64,000 nt of DNA from Micrasema longulum (GCA_022494885.1 JAGVSM010003811.1:62001-126000); one strand, 5' to 3'. Numbered from the stretch's first letter, positions 22,626 through 34,300 are shown. Notes: a model not told the origin generated them from the letters alone. A program made the numbers and translations.

Positions 22626-22923
22626 ATACAGGGTGTTATTTAAACTCTGTCACATCCAAAACCACGATGATCAGGGCAAGAAGACGTATTAGCATATTAA
22701 AAAAAAAAAAAATCAATAAAATATTTAAAAAAACAAATGGTTACTTACTTCTGCAGGGGAGAAGCGAGGGGGGCGGGGCCGCGCGGTCGGTAGTGTATCA
22801 GTTTTGTGATATTTTTTTTTTTAATATTCGTTCTAAAAAAAATTTTAATGTGCCAATATGTCTTCTTGCTCATACTGACCATCGTGGTTTTGGATGTGAC
22901 AGGGTTTAATGAACACCCTGTAT
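22626..22923. mobile_element. MITE with 75-bp TIRs beginning atacagggtgtt
   Basis: The left end reads atacagggtgttatttaaac, tctgtcacatccaaaaccac; the reverse complement of the right end reads atacagggtgttcattaaac, cctgtcacatccaaaaccac. Pairing continues through gatgRtcag and gcaagaagac. The 298-bp element has a GC-rich core (gaggggggcggggccgcgcg). The two overlapping open frames inside are by-products of the inverted repeat. Copy 2 is at 30416-30713. Confidence 0.88.
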
Positions 22924-23161
22924 GTGAAATAAATAAACAAGTACCAGAACAAGACATTTTATAATCTCGCGAAATTTCGTTGCCATTTGAAGAACAGCCT
23001 AGGACCGGAAACAATGAAGGGCGTGCGAGTGTTTCCTGCAGGAATGCATGCCAATTCCAGAGACTGGCATCATAAGAAGAAGTCTTAGTTCCTTGGCAAT
23101 TAAGGACTAAAATCCTCGCTATGGCCAGAACGAACGACTTTAAAAATGGACTTCGAACTAT

Positions 23162-24103
23162 TGTTATTAAATATTTGTATATAACCTCTTACCGACTTTT
23201 CTATATCTACTGGTTTCGAGACGTGCCCGTCTCTTCGTCACGATACCAATTAAACAAACACGCAAAACCCACTATACACCTTCACCATAATTGTTTCACA
23301 AAAATATGAATGCTTTTAGTAGGCAACCCTTACATGCACTGATTGGGTTATGAAAATGTTTGTTGTGGGAAAAAAAGTTGAAAAAGGAAGGAGGAGATGA
23401 AGGGAGGGGCGTGAGTTTATTAAGTATAGGGTGACGATTACAATGAAACATCGTATAATGTACTATATTGAAAGGTTATTTGATTATTGATCAAAGAAAC
23501 TTTATTTTTTAAAGCCTTCCTAATGTGAAATGAGGTGATGGCGGCGAATGCTGCGGATTCCGTGGGCGACCAGACGTACGAATGCATCTATACTTCAGGA
23601 ACTGGACATAGGAGAAAGACTAATATCCATGTACGAGAAAAGAATCCTGCAGTTCTTTGGACATTTTCGAGGGGGAACTAGTTAGGGATAGTTAGGAGAA
23701 AGCTATTATATATATTATATATAAAGCTAGAAGACAAGGTCGCGTGGACGTCAACCGATGAGATGGAGCGGCCTAGTCACTGAATTATCAGATCATCACG
23801 GACGAATGCCTATAGAAGAGCGCAAGACCGTTCTAGATTGAGGGAGACTGTCCACAGACGAGCCATGCCTGTAGTCAGGCGTAATCACCATCCTCGGACA
23901 TGAGGCACGGATTGAAGAGAGAGAGAGTATGTAGGTGAAACAATTTTTTAAAAATGTTTTTGTGCAACAACTATGATGGACGTGTATTGCGGGTTTTGCA
24001 TGTTGGTTTTATTGGTGTCAGTCCCGACGAAGAGACGGATACGTCTCGAAACCGGTAAACACCAAAAAATCGGTAAGTGGTTACATACAAATATTCAATA
24101 ACA
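23162..24103. mobile_element. Long-TIR element (cgaaaccggt family) with a LINE inside
   Basis: The left end ttgttattaaatatttgtat, ataacctcttaccgactttt, ctactggtttcgagacgtgc is mirrored at the right by gacggatacgtctcgaaacc, ggtaaacaccaaaaaatcgg, taagtggttacatacaaata. Arms are about 85 bp. The sub-motif gagacg-nnnn-cgtctc in each arm forms a 6-bp stem. Relatives: 61899-62639 and an inner, shorter one at 56742-56940. Copy 2 is at 30952-31893. No transposase is recognised, so it is probably non-autonomous. Confidence 0.85.
23515..23930 (+). pseudogene. LINE C-terminal fragment inside the long-TIR element
   Basis: The plus strand encodes LRRIPWATRRTNASILQELD, then EKRILQFFGHF, a broken stretch, then RSRGRQPMRWSGLV. 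The I.W..RRTN.SIL.EL and RI..FFGHI order, then RGR.P.RW, is the C-terminus of a LINE reverse transcriptase of yet another family. Several stops interrupt it. It sits between the TIRs, so the LINE inserted into the DNA element or was carried by it. Confidence 0.75.
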
Positions 24104-25200
24104 TTTAGTTAAATGTTTGAACACAAAGTTAATGCTTTAAATATTAATAGGATTTCAAACTATTTATTTGGTTATTTATCCAAATTACCGAATGTATTTC
24201 ATTTCTTTGTCCCGTTTGGCAAATTCAAAATATAAGGGAGGGCGATGTTTTGCATAACTAAATTAACACACAAATTGTTTTCTTTTACCCAAACCTTTTT
24301 TCAAACCTAGTTTTTTTCTTCTGTTGGATGGATATTGATGTATTAGAATAATTTATTATGGGAAATTAATTTAAATGTTTATTACGTCCCGTCCCCATAT
24401 AGGCCATAATATTATGCAGTTCTCTATCTCCTGGGAAAATACTTGATACTCTTATATTTATTATCTTTAAATAATACATGTCTATCTGATAAAGGTTTTC
24501 GGTGATAAAACACTAATCTTAAAATAAAAAACGGTGCTTTAAAATATTTTTGAAGAAACGATAACCCTTGTGATTCTCGCCCTCGCTACAGATAAGGTGC
24601 ATTACTGCATACTGACGTATCAGGAAGGAAAAAATCAGAAGTGTAGCCATAAAAAGATATTCATTCAGACAAATCCATCAAACCATCAGACGAAAATCAC
24701 TTTCATTTGACAATAAATAAGCAGGTAACATTTAGTAATACTTTATTGTTTCCGATTACAATGAAAATTTAGGGAGTTACGTATATTCAACTGTCTATAA
24801 GGTAATGTTGAATTTCCTATACGAAAATGATGGGTGGAATATGACGCCATGTAAGTTAGGTATAAGCATAGTTTATCACCATATATATATTCTGTGGATA
24901 GTGGCTGCGGATAGCGGATAGCGGCTAGCGGCCATAGCGGGCAGCCTTTCCTTATCTCCCGGTCCCCTAAATACTAAATACGAGTATAGCTCCCATAGAT
25001 AACATTGAACTTGCGCGCCCGTTGCCTGTATCCCACACTCCTGTAATATCTCCAGATTTATCACTCAATCCCGATGTGCCTTCAAATATGTATCAACAAT
25101 ATTTTGAGTCTTTCCAATTTTTAAGACAAGAACAGGATTCAACCACCGTGGGAAGTTATCAATATTAATAAATTACAAGTCTACATATGACGAGTGTGTT
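24104..25200. other. Unrecognised DNA; small gcggata repeat at 24896-24940
   Basis: ctgcggatagcggatagcgg then ctagcggccatagcggg is a short run of gcggata-like units. No gene or known repeat is evident elsewhere. Duplicated at 31894-32990. Confidence 0.4.
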
Positions 25201-25204
25201 AATT

Positions 25205-27056
25205 TACAGGGGTTAAGTGGCCACTTTACACACTGTTTAACATTCACAATTCCGCCCATGTTTGAACATCTATATTCCTTTCATTCTTCCATCTGTTGAT
25301 AAATTCAGCCCGTGCATGAAAAAGAGTAAAAAAATAAATAAAATTCAGGCGTTGCCTAGTAGGTGAAATAATTCTTTCACAATCATCCATCAAGGTTTTA
25401 ACTATTTAATTTAGAGTAGTGCATGTTATCAGAGAAAAGGCGCTTATGTGGCTAGAGGATTTTCTTACTCATGGGTCACAATCAACAATACTCCTAACAC
25501 CACAGGGAGTTGTACGAAATGAGGAGTCCAGTATTCTCTATGGACTTCCACAAGGAAGTGTCTTGGGACCTATTCTCTTCCTCGTATATATAAACTCATT
25601 GTGTGATTTGAGTAATGGCGGAAAAACTATAGCGTTTGCTGATGACACAGTTGTTTTGTTTGAGGCTAGTGACTGGAACTCTGTGTTTCAGAAAGCAAAT
25701 TGTGGTATGAGAGTGTCAAAAACTGGCTGGTTGACAATCTGCTAACGCTGAATGTGGATAAAACAAAATATCTTACATTTAGTATAAGAGATGGGTCACC
25801 ACCTGAAACCAGTTTAAAGCTTCATATAAACTCTAGAAATTCGTGCCAATTATTGAAACCAGTTGATAATGTAAAATATCTAGGCATTGTAATTGACAGA
25901 AATTTGCGATGGGAGACACAGGTTCAGTCCCTGGTATCTAGATTAAGAAAACTGTGTCATGTCTTTAGCTCACTCAGAAACATCCTGGACGTTAGCACTC
26001 TTAAAAATGTCTACTTTGCGCTTTTTCAATCGGTGGCTGTTTATGGCATAATTGGCTGGGGAGGTTGCTCGACAGTTGTCATGAACCCCCTAATCAAGAC
26101 GCAAAAACTTATTCTAAGAGTTATGTTTCGGTGCTCTCCGACCTACCCATCTGAACCAATATTTCAAATGTTAAAAGTTCTTGATATTCGTCAAATCTAT
26201 ATCAAAAATGTATTGACAGTTTTCTGGTCAGGCGACTACGGAAGGAGGTCCCAACAGAATGCCCGTACGAGGTTTTCGCGTAACCTAAACTACTTAATAC
26301 CGAGAACGCGTACGATGTTTGCTCGGAGACACTTTTCATATATAGCTCCAAGAGTGTTCAACGTCTCGGATGAACATATTAAGTTCTCCAAAACAACGTC
26401 TATATTTAAGATGAAGATCCATAATTGGATTAAATCGAGAGGTAGAGACCACTGTATGAGATTGCTTCGGGAATAAATATATAATATCGACGCTGTCATA
26501 TACGAATATGTGTATATCACCTTTGAATAAACTTAATAGTGATGGATAATTATTTGTAAATATATATTTTAACTTTATTATTATGTTTTTAAAACGACAT
26601 ATTCTACCATATACTCGTATATGTAGATGTGTTACTATTATTAATTTTGTATTTATTTTTAATAAAAAATTATTATAAATATAAATTATTAATAACGTAT
26701 ATTCATGTATTATTATATATCTTTTCTGCATTACCGTTTTTCGACACGTATAAATTTTTAAAATTTATATTTTTCTATAGTTATTTTGTATATTGTTTAA
26801 ATATGTTAATAAGTGTTTTTGTTTTAAATATAGAAGAGTCCCGACTTAACACGAAATTTTCTAACAAGTCGGGACATAATTGTAATTGTACTTTATGATA
26901 AAATTGTGTATTTTTGTGCATTCAATAAAATAAAATGTTAAACAGTATGTAAAGTGGCCACTTAAACCAGCTAATTACAGGTCATAGTCCCTCTAAATGC
27001 CTAGACTTCTATATTACCCTGTATTAAATGTGCTTAATCTCTGATGTAATATTTAT
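25205..27056. mobile_element. MITE (ttaagtggccactttacac family) holding a LINE fragment
   Basis: The left arm ggttaagtggccactttaca, cactgtttaacattcac and the right arm at 26935-27056 (ttaaacagtatgtaaagtgg, ccacttaaaccagc, atgcctagacttctatatta) are inverted copies of the MITE arms at 16842-17215. The centre word gcgttgcctagtaggtga also occurs in the MITE at 6827. Between arm and arm lies a LINE RT fragment (25419-26930), so the LINE landed in the MITE interior and part of the right inner arm was lost. Confidence 0.75.
25419..26476 (+). pseudogene. LINE reverse transcriptase, copy 1 (one frameshift)
   Basis: 25419-25745 encodes YGLPQGSVLGPILFLVYIN and the catalytic AFADDTVVLF with both Asp present. 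25700-26476 continues in the next frame with ESVKNWLVDNLLTLNVDKTK, VKYLGIVIDRNLRWETQVQS and the C-terminal region ending near LLRE. The switch of frame near 25700 is a single indel; otherwise about 350 codons are conserved. The fingers, palm start and endonuclease are missing, so it is a 5'-truncated non-LTR element. The 3' UTR runs to about 26930 and contains a 10-bp stem, gtcccgactt at 26838-26847 with aagtcgggac at 26866-26875, followed by aataaaataaaa. Confidence 0.9.
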
Positions 27057-27315
27057 TTTTACATTATGTTTCTTGACATCCAAAACCTTAGAGGATCATC
27101 TGTTTATAAAACTGTTTTGTCTCATTAAAAATGAGAGCCATAAGCTGATTGTATATTTGTTGTTTTAAACGAGATCAATCCAGAACCCGTGTTAAAATGG
27201 ATAGTAAACTCAGTATAGTAGAATCATATTTTCTGTATGAATAAATAATTATTCTTATCAAAATAAATAAACAACAACTTGTTTTTTAACCACTTATTTT
27301 TTATTTGTTCTACCA

Positions 27316-27370
27316 ACCGGTTTCAAAGCTATACAAGGTTCTTTATCAAGATATAATTAACCAATGAATA
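27316..27370. repeat. accggtttcaaagct motif, unpaired arm of an inverted-repeat element
   Basis: ccaaccggtttcaaagctat then caaggttctttatcaagata resembles the accggtttcat arms of the element at 19290 and the cgaaaccggt elements. Only one arm is visible. Duplicated near 35143. Confidence 0.35.
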
Positions 27371-27718
27371 TCATCCTATTTTGTTTTAACAATATGATTG
27401 CTAAATATTTAATCGAAACATATGGAGCTCAGTCAAGTCTTTTTGTCATGTTCTGGTAGAGATGGGAAGTGTAAAGTGAGATAGATACAATCTTTAAAAC
27501 ATCGTGAAAACCACTATGTTTTTAAGATCGTATCCATATTCACATTTTATTATAATGAATAATCACGAAGTTAAGGCTTCAAATGTAAATTTTATTTAAA
27601 ATAATTAGTCCTTCATTTTTTTTTGAAACATGTACTGTCAGGTTACCGACAAAGATAATTCAAAATTGTATAAAAATATTCTGTGGCGGTTTTGCAGTCT
27701 CGGCCGCCTTAGGCCGCC

Positions 27719-28395
27719 CTAGGCCGTGTAGTACCAGCAGCCCCTTTCAAGTGTAGTGATTCTGAGTTTTTCCCGACCATTCTTTTGCTGCATCTCTCCA
27801 CCTATATTAGTCTCACCAGGAAGTAGCTTACGCTTGCGAGTGTGGCGAAAATCTCTTTTATAGTCCTGTGCATAGGACAGTTTTTTGACTTTGTTTTCGA
27901 AATCATCGAAGTTATCTCGTGTTTCACCAATAAAATGTATTAGTACATCATACAGTTCTATGACAATTGAAATGTAAATTTCCACACTCTGAAGTTTCTT
28001 ACTTGTCGAGTTGTTGCCATTCAGTGAAAATCTCCAGAAAACAGTCATGAAAGCCGTTTCAAGACGTTCCAGTTTCAAATGAATACCTCTCGCTTCGCGT
28101 ATCACAGTTCTCTACTGTTGTGTGTCATTTTCGATGCAGACTAACGCTCCATGGATTGCATTCCACGATTTGCATAAATATGCATCTAGACGAGCTGACC
28201 AACAAGTCGTTGATAGACTTTTGACGGTAAAATGGGCTTGAAGGAGTTCCAAACGCTGAATAGACGCTGCAAAAAAATGTATAACTTTTGCAGTAGAGAA
28301 AAAAACGAGCAAGCCTCTTGGCTGCTTTCAGCTGAACATTCACCTACTAAGTTGAGCGATGGTTTGATATGGTTTTCCAAAGAAATCGTCTAATT
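27719..28395 (-). pseudogene. hAT-superfamily transposase remnant, ZMYM1-like, copy 1
   Basis: The minus strand reads, in overlapping frames, VGECSAESSQEACSFF and LQKLYIFLQRLFSVWNSFKP, TTCWSARLDAYLCKSWNAIH, then after a frame break HLKLERLETAFMTVFWRFSL and ELYDVLIHFIGETRDNFDDF, ending RKRKLLPGET. The order FFxLLQKxYxF, W.ARxDA, KLxxxETAFMxxFW matches the C-terminal half of hAT transposases annotated as zinc-finger MYM-type protein 1-like. The catalytic N-terminal half and the C-terminal dimerisation block are not seen. Frameshifts make it inactive. Confidence 0.75.
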
Positions 28396-28420
28396 TCCGC
28401 AATTTTTTAATCACATATTT

Positions 28421-28729
28421 TTGTTTATCGTCTTTCTCTTTGATTGGCTAGGCCATATACTGCGGATGCCTCCTGAGAGCCTTAACCACGCTTGCCTACT
28501 TTACAAGGCATCAGATTCTCGACGTCCTGGACGTCCACTGCTGACAGTTCGCCGACAGTTTACGTCAGAACTTCCGGACGAGAACCTGACTCGGGAAGAC
28601 GCAAAGGAGTTGGCGGCCGACAGAGATGCGTGGAGGTCTTTGTGGATACCATATGCCTCAGCTAGGGAGCGGACATGGAATGACGATGACTTTTTCTTCA
28701 GCCCGCTTACGATACTTAGCGCCACTTAA
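28421..28729 (+). pseudogene. LINE family W C-terminus, best-preserved copy (copy 1)
   Basis: The open frame of 102 codons begins MFIVFLFDWLGHILRMPPES and continues LNHACLLYKASDSRRPGRP, ELPDENLTREDAKELAADRD and WIPYASARERTWNDDDF. This is the last block of the family W endonuclease-RT, uninterrupted here but without its RT. It lies inside the hAT-like element, downstream of and opposite to the transposase remnant. Confidence 0.8.
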
Positions 28730-28894
28730 CCTTTTTTCCATCCATAGCTAATTGTGTCACTTCACGCGAGGATGCGCGAGACCGATGCGGCCGCGCAACG
28801 ACGCCTTCCCCGCGTACGCCCGTATTTTCTTATTATATTTTTATTTTTGCCACATCAGAATATCAAGCCGCCCTGGGCCTGGGCCTACTGGGCC

Positions 28895-28905
28895 ATTAGA
28901 ATATC
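28895..28905. other. 11-bp filler at the tandem duplication junction
   Basis: Between the last base of copy 1 (28894) and the first of copy 2 (28906) stands attagaatatc. With the next base it gives agaatatca at 28898-28906, which also occurs 41 bp upstream at 28857-28865. A short insertion copied from nearby is the signature of template-using end joining. Confidence 0.8.
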
Positions 28906-30415
28906 ATATTTTTGAAATCCATCGCCTCTACCACAACTTGATTCCTATTTTTGAATAGTGAGTTATTTACAACTCGTTAAAAGTGGTCTCAAAATTAAAG
29001 TATATTTGCCAATGACCACTTCTGACAATTTCCGTCTTCTCAGAGCGTATTCTAGATGGGGTCGAATTAGTGAGCAATAAAGATTAATGTGATTCAGTTA
29101 TATATTTACTAACAAAAAATAATTTTATCAATATAGATAATTAACTAATTATTCAGACAGTTATAAACTTCAAACCTCGGTTGCGGGCCAAAAGTAGCGT
29201 GGAATATTTTAAAAATAATTTTTACTTTCAATGTGATCCAAAATGCAACTTTTTAGACCCCTTTCATTTTGATGTCTAAAAAAATAAAAAGAAACTTCAT
29301 ACATCATCGGCTCACTCTAATGTATATACATGCCTGTATATTATGTTGATTCGAGTAGGCGACGGGTTGGGGATGCGCCCGTGGCCCGGTGGCCTATGTA
29401 AAGTGCCGTCAGCCCATTTGGTAGTAAAATGAATCCCGGGCCAGCACCGGGGATCAGATCTTCCCGCGGGATAAGTTCGGCTCGGGATCGGCTTTACTAT
29501 CCTGCAATAGGCGAGACTTTCCTAGTTCCTAAAACTGAAAAATTGTATAAATAAATATTTTATCTGAAGACAGTAATTTAACTTGAATCTGATTACAGAT
29601 ATAAATACGGTCTCCTTCAAATCGGACCGACCAACGGGGCTCTCATCAACTCTGCTTTGACTCGCCCCGCGCCAGGTCCGGGAGGAATGTCACACACCTA
29701 ACACCTAGTGCCGGATATCCCCGGATAAATGACGCCCAGCACTGAGCAGGACGATGAAAAAGAATGCATTCTTAAAGACATCATCAAATTGAGTTTTTGA
29801 AAGGTAATTAAGTAGTTGGAACGATTGCAGAATGTTTGTTTACGTTATATCTTTAATATTCGTAAATTTGACCACATAACCGAATACCGTATAGATGAAT
29901 ACCGTACCGAATATCAGGTATAGAAGAAACATTCATATTCTATAACTTCTTCACAATATTTTAAATAGTCCCACATCGCCTGTTTATCAGAGAGAGCTCT
30001 TCCAACATCTATCACAACATAAACCATCTCTTCGCTCTAGAAACGAGATAACCCTTTTAATATCCCTTTTCGTTCTAATTTTCTTGCCTCCCCTTTACAG
30101 TAGTAGCTGCTCGATTGTGGAATAATCTACCCACTCAAGTTAGAGACTTTCTTTATTCTTTATTTACATTTAAATCAAGATTGAAATGTCACTATCTAAA
30201 TGTTTGAGTTGTTCCTTTCTCCTTCTTATTTCCATACTATCACCTCTCCTCCCGCTCTTTTTTAGTTAATTTTTGTTTTGAATTGTTATTTAAAATTATA
30301 AGATTCTGCTAAAATATGTCTATGTACTTGTAATTTTTTCAAACTAAACGGTTTGGGTAGGTAGGGAGAAATTGCCTTAAGGCAATATGCTCGCCCTTAT
30401 ATGTATATAAATTGT

Positions 30416-30713
30416 ATACAGGGTGTTATTTAAACTCTGTCACATCCAAAACCACGATGATCAGGGCAAGAAGACGTATTAGCATATTAAAAAAAAAAAA
30501 AATCAATAAAATATTTAAAAAAACAAATGGTTACTTACTTCTGCAGGGGAGAAGCGAGGGGGGCGGGGCCGCGCGGTCGGTAGTGTATCAGTTTTGTGAT
30601 ATTTTTTTTTTTAATATTCGTTCTAAAAAAAATTTTAATGTGCCAATATGTCTTCTTGCTCATACTGACCATCGTGGTTTTGGATGTGACAGGGTTTAAT
30701 GAACACCCTGTAT
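30416..30713. mobile_element. MITE atacagggtgtt, copy 2
   Basis: Identical in all inspected words to 22626-22923, including the poly-A and poly-T runs beside the core. Confidence 0.88.
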
Positions 30714-30951
30714 GTGAAATAAATAAACAAGTACCAGAACAAGACATTTTATAATCTCGCGAAATTTCGTTGCCATTTGAAGAACAGCCTAGGACCGGAA
30801 ACAATGAAGGGCGTGCGAGTGTTTCCTGCAGGAATGCATGCCAATTCCAGAGACTGGCATCATAAGAAGAAGTCTTAGTTCCTTGGCAATTAAGGACTAA
30901 AATCCTCGCTATGGCCAGAACGAACGACTTTAAAAATGGACTTCGAACTAT

Positions 30952-31893
30952 TGTTATTAAATATTTGTATATAACCTCTTACCGACTTTTCTATATCTAC
31001 TGGTTTCGAGACGTGCCCGTCTCTTCGTCACGATACCAATTAAACAAACACGCAAAACCCACTATACACCTTCACCATAATTGTTTCACAAAAATATGAA
31101 TGCTTTTAGTAGGCAACCCTTACATGCACTGATTGGGTTATGAAAATGTTTGTTGTGGGAAAAAAAGTTGAAAAAGGAAGGAGGAGATGAAGGGAGGGGC
31201 GTGAGTTTATTAAGTATAGGGTGACGATTACAATGAAACATCGTATAATGTACTATATTGAAAGGTTATTTGATTATTGATCAAAGAAACTTTATTTTTT
31301 AAAGCCTTCCTAATGTGAAATGAGGTGATGGCGGCGAATGCTGCGGATTCCGTGGGCGACCAGACGTACGAATGCATCTATACTTCAGGAACTGGACATA
31401 GGAGAAAGACTAATATCCATGTACGAGAAAAGAATCCTGCAGTTCTTTGGACATTTTCGAGGGGGAACTAGTTAGGGATAGTTAGGAGAAAGCTATTATA
31501 TATATTATATATAAAGCTAGAAGACAAGGTCGCGTGGACGTCAACCGATGAGATGGAGCGGCCTAGTCACTGAATTATCAGATCATCACGGACGAATGCC
31601 TATAGAAGAGCGCAAGACCGTTCTAGATTGAGGGAGACTGTCCACAGACGAGCCATGCCTGTAGTCAGGCGTAATCACCATCCTCGGACATGAGGCACGG
31701 ATTGAAGAGAGAGAGAGTATGTAGGTGAAACAATTTTTTAAAAATGTTTTTGTGCAACAACTATGATGGACGTGTATTGCGGGTTTTGCATGTTGGTTTT
31801 ATTGGTGTCAGTCCCGACGAAGAGACGGATACGTCTCGAAACCGGTAAACACCAAAAAATCGGTAAGTGGTTACATACAAATATTCAATAACA
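30952..31893. mobile_element. Long-TIR cgaaaccggt element, copy 2
   Basis: Matches 23162-24103 at offset 7790 with no difference seen, including the LINE C-terminal fragment at 31305-31720. Confidence 0.85.
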
Positions 31894-33208
31894 TTTAGTT
31901 AAATGTTTGAACACAAAGTTAATGCTTTAAATATTAATAGGATTTCAAACTATTTATTTGGTTATTTATCCAAATTACCGAATGTATTTCATTTCTTTGT
32001 CCCGTTTGGCAAATTCAAAATATAAGGGAGGGCGATGTTTTGCATAACTAAATTAACACACAAATTGTTTTCTTTTACCCAAACCTTTTTTCAAACCTAG
32101 TTTTTTTCTTCTGTTGGATGGATATTGATGTATTAGAATAATTTATTATGGGAAATTAATTTAAATGTTTATTACGTCCCGTCCCCATATAGGCCATAAT
32201 ATTATGCAGTTCTCTATCTCCTGGGAAAATACTTGATACTCTTATATTTATTATCTTTAAATAATACATGTCTATCTGATAAAGGTTTTCGGTGATAAAA
32301 CACTAATCTTAAAATAAAAAACGGTGCTTTAAAATATTTTTGAAGAAACGATAACCCTTGTGATTCTCGCCCTCGCTACAGATAAGGTGCATTACTGCAT
32401 ACTGACGTATCAGGAAGGAAAAAATCAGAAGTGTAGCCATAAAAAGATATTCATTCAGACAAATCCATCAAACCATCAGACGAAAATCACTTTCATTTGA
32501 CAATAAATAAGCAGGTAACATTTAGTAATACTTTATTGTTTCCGATTACAATGAAAATTTAGGGAGTTACGTATATTCAACTGTCTATAAGGTAATGTTG
32601 AATTTCCTATACGAAAATGATGGGTGGAATATGACGCCATGTAAGTTAGGTATAAGCATAGTTTATCACCATATATATATTCTGTGGATAGTGGCTGCGG
32701 ATAGCGGATAGCGGCTAGCGGCCATAGCGGGCAGCCTTTCCTTATCTCCCGGTCCCCTAAATACTAAATACGAGTATAGCTCCCATAGATAACATTGAAC
32801 TTGCGCGCCCGTTGCCTGTATCCCACACTCCTGTAATATCTCCAGATTTATCACTCAATCCCGATGTGCCTTCAAATATGTATCAACAATATTTTGAGTC
32901 TTTCCAATTTTTAAGACAAGAACAGGATTCAACCACCGTGGGAAGTTATCAATATTAATAAATTACAAGTCTACATATGACGAGTGTGTTAATTTACAGG
33001 GGTTAAGTGGCCACTTTACACACTGTTTAACATTCACAATTCCGCCCATGTTTGAACATCTATATTCCTTTCATTCTTCCATCTGTTGATAAATTCAGCC
33101 CGTGCATGAAAAAGAGTAAAAAAATAAATAAAATTCAGGCGTTGCCTAGTAGGTGAAATAATTCTTTCACAATCATCCATCAAGGTTTTAACTATTTAAT
33201 TTAGAGTA

Positions 33209-34300
33209 GTGCATGTTATCAGAGAAAAGGCGCTTATGTGGCTAGAGGATTTTCTTACTCATGGGTCACAATCAACAATACTCCTAACACCACAGGGAGT
33301 TGTACGAAATGAGGAGTCCAGTATTCTCTATGGACTTCCACAAGGAAGTGTCTTGGGACCTATTCTCTTCCTCGTATATATAAACTCATTGTGTGATTTG
33401 AGTAATGGCGGAAAAACTATAGCGTTTGCTGATGACACAGTTGTTTTGTTTGAGGCTAGTGACTGGAACTCTGTGTTTCAGAAAGCAAATTGTGGTATGA
33501 GAGTGTCAAAAACTGGCTGGTTGACAATCTGCTAACGCTGAATGTGGATAAAACAAAATATCTTACATTAAGTATAAGAGATGGGTCACCACCTGAAGCC
33601 AGTTTAAAGCTACATATTAACTCTAGAAATTCGTATCAATTATTGAACCAGTTGAAAATGTAAAATATCTAGGCATTGTGATTGACAGAAATTTGCGATG
33701 GAAGACACAGGTTCAGTCCCTGGTATCTAGATTAAGAAAACTGTGTCATGTCTTTAGCTCACTCAGAAACATCCTGGACGTTAGCACTCTCAAAAATGTC
33801 TACTTTGCGCTTTTCCAATTCGAGGCTGCCTACGGCCTAATTGGCTGGGGAGGTTGCTCGACAATTGTCATGAACAATTGTCATGAACCAATTGTCATGA
33901 ACCATGAAGCATAACTCTAAGAAAGACGCAAAAACTAATTCTTAGAGTTATGCTTCGGTGTCCTCCGACTTACCTATCTGAACCATTATTTCAATTATTA
34001 AAGGTTCTTGATATCCGTCAAATTTATATTAAGAAAGTATTGACAATTTTCTGGTCAGGCGACTACGGGAGGAGGTCCTAACCGAATGCCCGTACGAGGT
34101 TTTCGCGTAACCTAAACTACTTCATACCGAGAACACGTACGATGTTTGCTCGGAGACACTTTTTATATATAGCTCCAAGACTGTTCAACGTCTTGGGTGA
34201 AAATATTTAGTTCTCCAAAACAACGTCTATATTTAAGATGAAGATCCATAATTGGATTAAATCGAGAGGTAGAGACCACTGTATGAGATTGCTTCGGGAA
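33209..34300 (+). pseudogene. LINE reverse transcriptase, copy 2, diverged and broken
   Basis: The first block (33209-33535) is identical to copy 1 and includes AFADDTVVLF. From 33570 on it carries some 40-50 substitutions against copy 1, a 1-nt deletion near 33647 (tattgaacc for tattgaaacc), and an insertion near 33876-33922. The frame at 33678-33914 reads IDRNLRWKTQVQSLVSRLRK then drifts into the insertion. It is more damaged than copy 1. The 3' UTR hairpin (34665-34674 with 34693-34702) is kept. Confidence 0.88.
33865..33956. repeat. Local triplication and perfect 18-bp inverted repeat, copy 2 only
   Basis: caattgtcatgaac appears three times in a row at 33871-33905. Directly after it, gaagcataactctaagaa at 33906-33923 is the exact reverse complement of 33939-33956 (18 bp, 15-nt loop). 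The downstream arm is native LINE sequence, also present in copy 1 in diverged form; the upstream arm is new. It was therefore probably copied from the opposite strand. Confidence 0.88.

Larger units (their letters stand above)
21116..28894. repeat. Tandem segmental duplication, copy 1
   Basis: Sequence from 21116 is repeated from 28906 onwards with a constant offset of 7790 (7827 after an insertion in copy 2). Checked words and translated frames outside about 25780-26720 are identical. The unit is 7.78 kb. Its left neighbour continues naturally as a LINE, and its right edge breaks inside the right end of a hAT-like element. The near identity means a recent event, or an assembly duplication of one locus. 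Confidence 0.95.
27681..28894. mobile_element. hAT-like element, copy 1, cut at its right end by the duplication
   Basis: The left end reads ctgtggcggttttgcag and the interior carries a minus-strand hAT transposase remnant and a plus-strand LINE fragment. In copy 2 the right end is complete (gggcaaatccgccactg, inverse of the left end). Here the sequence breaks off at gggcc (28894), before those final bases, and runs into the junction filler. Confidence 0.75.

Noticed and set aside
22622..23014. Two overlapping frames on opposite strands (and their copies near 30.4-30.8 kb)
   Set aside because: Both lie largely in the inverted repeats of a 298-bp MITE and mirror each other.
26336..26898. Frames of 131 and 89 codons over the LINE 3' UTR
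   Set aside because: AT-rich Ile/Leu/Tyr/Lys translations of non-coding tail sequence.
25205..27056. A new type of DNA transposon encoding reverse transcriptase
   Set aside because: The enclosed gene has ordinary LINE motifs, a LINE 3' tail and a missing 5' half, so insertion of a LINE into a MITE is the simpler reading.
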